Assembly: GCA_038025085.1 (NCBI GenBank)
Contig: CM076148.1
Location: 21,596,001 to 21,660,000 of the forward strand
Origin: Tetragonia tetragonoides
Taxonomy: Eukaryota > Streptophyta > Magnoliopsida > Caryophyllales > Aizoaceae
DNA length: 64,000 bases
Reading direction: 5' to 3'
Positions 59,864-64,000 of this stretch are shown here, one piece after another. The position numbers were made by a program, and so were the translations under genes. Under the pieces are notes generated by a model. The model had not been told where the DNA came from, did not search any database, and saw only the letters and a program-made list of their open reading frames with translations. Numbering within the stretch: the first letter of the stretch is position 1; the number at the start of each line of letters is the position of its first letter.

Positions 59864-60102
59864 CTGCCATTTAGGATGTATGCATAAGTAAACATAGGTG
59901 AAGCTGCAGAAAGTACAGACAAAATCTCAAGCGTCTCAGAGAAAATAATACATAGCAAATAGAACTAGATTGGACATTACTAGTCCACAGCACCCCTTGC
60001 CACATACACATATAAGCCAATGCCACATTCTTAAACAAAGGGAGAAAGAACTATAGCTGAAAATATGAAAAAGAAAACAGAGTGCTAGTTGGGACCTTAG
60101 AC

Positions 60103-60455
60103 ATGCACATAGCCGACATAGGAAGAGAGAAAAAATGGAGAGTTCTACACGTAATTGTACAAAGAGAGTCAATGAATACTTGAATAGCTAAAATTGAATG
60201 TGGCGCCAATTAGAATAGACGTGTAAGATAACATTAGCACTCATGTGGTAATAAGTGTAGTGATAATAATGTGGAAGTAAATATCTAAATTTTGGACACA
60301 AATTTTCCATTTTATTTCACTTTTTGTTTTTAAGACAACTTTTTACAATTATATTCGTGAGTTGTATACGCAATATATATTTATACAGTATATATTAACC
60401 ATATTTATATGTTGTTTTTCCTTAAAAAAATTTATACATTGTTGATGTGTGTATA
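60103..60455. repeat. 353-bp dispersed repeat, copy 3
   Basis: Block-2 counterpart of 3518-3870, with the same junction to the gypsy pol fragment. Confidence 0.85.
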
Positions 60456-61829
60456 GATCTTCCGAAGGAGATCATTCGTGACTTACAAAGTGGAGATTGT
60501 GCTGAAAGGTGACGTTCAATGTACCTTAGCGCATATGTTAGTTCGACTAACCTTACTCAACGAGATCAAGGGTAAATAGAATTCAGATGAGGATCTTCAG
60601 CGAATTCTACGCCATAAGGACGAGGGTAGATCCGAGAACTTTTCTACTGGTCAAGACGGTGTCTTGAGATTTCGTGATCGTGTCTATGTGCTGAATGACC
60701 CGGAGATTTAAGAGTCAGATTCTGAGTGAAGCTCACAATACGCCTTATTTAGTGCATCCTAGTGGAGACAAGCTTTACAAAGATCTTCGCCAAATATTTT
60801 TGGTAGAAAGGTATGAAACAAGATGTCACTGAGTTCGTGGCTAAGTGTCTGACGTGCCAGAAGGTCAAGATCAAACACAAGAGACCTGGGGGAATGATTC
60901 AATTGCTTGAAGTTCTTACGTGGAAATGGAACTCAATTTCAATAGACTTTGTCATGGGTTTACCATTGACACAGAAGAAGAACAACGCCATTTGGGTCGT
61001 TGTGGATCGTTTGACAAAAGTTGCGAGATTTATCCCAATGAATAACACTTGGAAAATGGAGAAACTAGCGGATGCTTACGTCAAGGAAGTCATGAGACTT
61101 CAAGGTGTTCCAGAAGATATCGTTTCAAATAGAGACTCGAGATTCCTATCTCATTTTTGGCAGAAATTACAAGAAGCTTCTAGAAGCAAGTTGAAGTTCA
61201 GTACTGCTTTAATCCCGCGACTGATGTTCATACGGAAAGAACATTTCACACTCTGGAGGATATGCAACGAGTGTGTGCTCTCGAGTATCAAGGCTTGTCG
61301 GATATACACATTCCGTTGATCGAGTTTTCTTACAACAATAGCTATCACTCAAGCATTGATCGAGCACCATATGAAGCATTGTATGGTAGGAAGTGTAGAT
61401 CGCCAGTTTGTTGGAACGATATTAGTGAAACTGCAGTTTTGGGTCCTGAAATGATCCAGCAAACCGTCGATATGGTCAAAGTGATTCAAGATCCTGAAAA
61501 GGATTGGTGAGGTTGCCTATCAACTAGCTTTACCTGTGGAACTTGCAAAAGTCCATAATGTGTTTCATGTCTCCCAGTTGAAGCGTTACGTACATGATCC
61601 AACTCATGTCGTTCAACCTGAAGCGATCGATCTCGACGAAAGTCTGACTTATGAAGAGCGTCCTATCAAGATAGTGGGTTGGAAAGAACGCTCAACTCGA
61701 ACAAAGACTATTCCGATGGTCAAAGTCGTTTCGTCTCGACAAGGTCAAGAGGAAGCGACATGGGAAGCAGAATCCATGATGCTCGAGAAGTATTCAGACC
61801 TCTTCCTAGAAGGTACTAGTCCCACTTGA
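60456..61829 (+). pseudogene. Ty3/gypsy pol 3' fragment, copy 2
   Basis: Same domain order and the same internal deletion before GEVAYRLALP as copy 1. The C-terminal part is better preserved: 61536-61829 is one open frame, HNVFHVSQLKRYVHDPTHVV to EEATWEAES..DLFLEGTSPT*. Private changes: the DDE core Asp of VSDRD is Asn (VSNRDSRF), and a TAG-type stop is present in the N-terminal part near 60576. Not functional. Confidence 0.88.
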
Positions 61830-62095
61830 GTTTCGGGACGAATTTAAGGAGGGTAGAATGTCACGCCTCAAAATCTTGCCTTTTTGCGTGTTTTGTTTAT
61901 CGTTTTGCACGAATTGCATGTCTAACCATTGCATGTTGCATTGCTAATCAACTTAGAATCACGATCGTATTTGCATATGTTAGAGTCCTAGAAATTGTTT
62001 TATACCTTCGTACGGGTAAACTCGTTTTGTTTTGGGAAGTGATTACTTCATGTCTCAAGTTTCGGGATGAAACTTCTTTTAATGAGGGTAGAATG
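61830..62095 (+). mobile_element. Double PPT/LTR junction, copy 2
   Basis: TGTCACGCCTC at 61859 and TGATACCCC at 62096 repeat the arrangement at 5280 and 5517, so the structure predates duplication. Confidence 0.6.
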
Positions 62096-62741
62096 TGATA
62101 CCCCAATATTTTCTATAATTATTATATTGATTTATAAATGATTTAAAAATAGTTTCGGAGATTAAATCGCAATTATATTCAAGGATTCGATTTATTCAAT
62201 TAAAGTCATTATAATATTAATTATTATTATGGGAGTTTCATAAATTGCATTTATCAATATTGAGGAGTTTAATTAAAAATGTTTTATATATGAATAAGAA
62301 TTATTCATATTGTTTTAATTAGGTTTAATTAGTTTTAATTAGCTATTTAAATCAGAAAATTATTAAATAAATTCCTAAACCTATTAGTATTTGACTTGGG
62401 TTGACTGAGGGCCTATATAAAGAAAAAGTGGAGGCAATTAATCAGTTTACACAACTGATCAAACCCTCACAAGCATTCTCTCTCTTCCTCTCATCTCATG
62501 TAACTCTCTCATCTCTCTCTCTCCTCCCCGGTGCCTCCCTCTCTCTCTTCTCCCTGCCATCGCCGGCCACCCCTCACCGCCGGTGACACCTCTCTCTTTC
62601 TCCCTTTCTCTTTCTCTTTCTTTTTCTCTCCCCACGGGTCTCTCTCTCGCTCACCCTCTCGCTCGGCCGCCTGGTCGCCAGACCACCGCCGGACCACCGG
62701 GCCGACGCCCAGGTGGTGACCAGCTGGTGGTCGGTCGTCCC
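62096..62741 (+). mobile_element. Host LTR, copy 2, up to the nested insertion
   Basis: TATA-like box near 62412-62425 and CT-rich leader. It keeps about 62 bp (62685-62746) that copy 1 lost, including ggtggtgaccagctggtgg and the target GTCCC at 62737-62741. Confidence 0.7.
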
Positions 62742-64000
62742 TGTAGACACCCTAATCGGTTCTCATCCCCTGACACCGCAACGCCCGATGATGATGGTAA
62801 TGGATTAACATGGACGTCAGTAGAAAAGGACATTGCTCGGAAATCTAGACCAAATTCCTTGAAACCTCAGTCTTTGGATAGCCCTTGTTATAAGGATTCC
62901 AATGCCTTTGACCTTGCCTCAATCAGGTTCCCGGATCAAGAGATATCGCGTCTCGAAGATTTGGGACAAAATGTCAAAAAAACCCTAGTCACGTGCGCGC
63001 CGTCAGGCCTGGCGGCCATCGTTACCTGCTCCGCGGCCAACGCGTGACAGCGGGGGCCATTAGGCCAGCCGCTGGCTCCAGCGGCCAGCCGCTGAGCCCC
63101 AGCGGCAGCCGCTAGCCCCAGCTGCCCTCCGTGTGGCTGCTGAACCGCTTTTTTGGCTGGGCCGAGTTTTAGCGCCGGGCTTCTTGCCCTAAGCCCCTAA
63201 ATTCGTCCCCTAACTCTATAAATACTCCTTTTCACCCTCTTTTGCAGGAGGTAAGTCAGTTCATAATTTTGAGAGCAAGAGCACATGATTTCCCAAAATC
63301 AAAGAGAATTCAGAAATCTGAATATCCAAGCAAGCATTGCCCCTAGCCTAGCACCCAAGATTGAAGAGCAATTTCAATTCTACTAGTCCCGTTCGAATAG
63401 AACGTCCAGGTTAACCATCTTGAGTTCCTAATTCTTTATTAAATCTCTTATTTACTGTTTATTAATCATGTTTTATTTAGCTTTTGATTATGGTTGAATA
63501 AATTTGCATGCTTTGGGTTTTGTACATAATTATGCATGTTTAGTTAATATAAAGTTAGCATCTTTTCTATTAGTTTATGCAGGTTTGCATCTTTTTGTAG
63601 TTTTTGCATGCATATAGTAGCCTCCTAGGTTTATTTTAGCATAAAGTTAATATCTTTGCATTATTATTCGTTTGAAGTTACTAACGGTTTTATTGATGTG
63701 CATATACAATACTTGGCGCGTTTAGCAAAGTTGGTAGGTTGGAGCGTTAATTTAATGCTTTATATCTTGTTTATGCTTGTTAATAGTATGCATGTAAATT
63801 GGATATAAATTGTGCAAAGTGATAACACAGGTAATTTGGTTGTTCTTAACCCGCCTAGTTAATTTAGGATCTTGGACGACCGGACTTGTATGGAACCATA
63901 TAGCATAAATAAATATTTGACATGAATAAGCTTAGTAGAGGCCGTTTATACGGGCGATTTAGATAAGATTCGTTTTATTTATTTCGTACCTACATCCCCG
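62742..64000 (+). mobile_element. Nested Tat/Ogre-type solo LTR, copy 2, runs off the window
   Basis: Starts TGTAGACACCCTAATCGG directly after GTCCC. The palindrome cluster (63060-63125) and TATAAATA (about 63217) match copy 1. A stretch present at 6338-6413 in copy 1 is absent near 62968 here. Confidence 0.75.

Noticed and set aside
59936..60172. Hydrophobic Cys-rich frame upstream of the zinc-finger exon
   Set aside because: Present in both blocks but ends at intron-like sequence and lacks the ZNF511 N-terminal motif; likely non-coding.

Overview
The window is nuclear DNA from a flowering plant, probably a eudicot. It has GT-AG introns, a plant B3/DUF313 protein, a plant DEP/DUF547 protein, nuclear 25S rDNA, Ty3/gypsy LTR retrotransposons, a tRNA-derived SINE and plant-type DNA transposons. 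I cannot name the species. There is no operon, phage, CRISPR array or prokaryotic system. Almost every gene I recognise is a fragment, a broken copy or a duplicate. The one long intact reading frame is the B3-type protein at 56659-57609.

Layout. 1-8651: a block carrying a broken B3 gene, a decayed ZNF511-like zinc-finger gene (minus strand), a 353-bp repeat, a gypsy integrase fragment, and an LTR with a solo LTR nested in it. 8652-9546: the truncated 3' part of a 25S rRNA gene, abutting inverted units of a satellite (9547-9925). 9950-12637: a plant-mobile-domain fragment broken by an alpha-amylase fragment lying between 39-bp inverted repeats. 12593-17560: a plastid/membrane-type protein gene (minus). 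17778-19560: a decayed hAT transposase with repeats. 20166-27321: a MULE with a perfect 9-bp target duplication, a second long-TIR element, an orphan signal-peptide-peptidase-like exon, another 353-bp repeat copy and a Tourist-type MITE. 28005-32506: a glutaredoxin/DEP/DUF547 gene that is 5' truncated and frameshifted. 33480-38385: a ~310-bp satellite in two blocks, with an SFT2 first exon, a SINE and a small foldback element between them. 39216-41968: a dead second copy of the membrane-protein gene. 42557-43030: a second mobile-domain fragment. 43259-48490: two Tat/Ogre-type LTRs pointing away from each other, with LTR pieces and a hairpin tandem array between. 48590-52478: a gypsy 5' end and gag, interrupted by CACTA-like DNA. 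52479-56400: non-coding, microsatellite-rich DNA. 56635-64000: a second, collinear copy of the opening block, running off the window end.

Main theme: large duplications whose copies decayed differently. The B3 gene is dead in copy 1 and open in copy 2. The zinc-finger gene lost zinc ligands and its C-terminus in copy 1 but has a finger-region frameshift in copy 2. The membrane-protein gene is well preserved at 13-15 kb and has three lesions at 40-42 kb. Comparing copies also exposes insertion and deletion events that one copy alone would hide.

The least explained signal is a recurring design in LTR-type promoters. At six loci, GC-rich palindromic clusters built on CCGCT/AGCGG lie roughly 25-100 bp upstream of a TATA-like box, in differing sequence contexts. 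All exon joins and family calls are by eye; no alignment or search was run.
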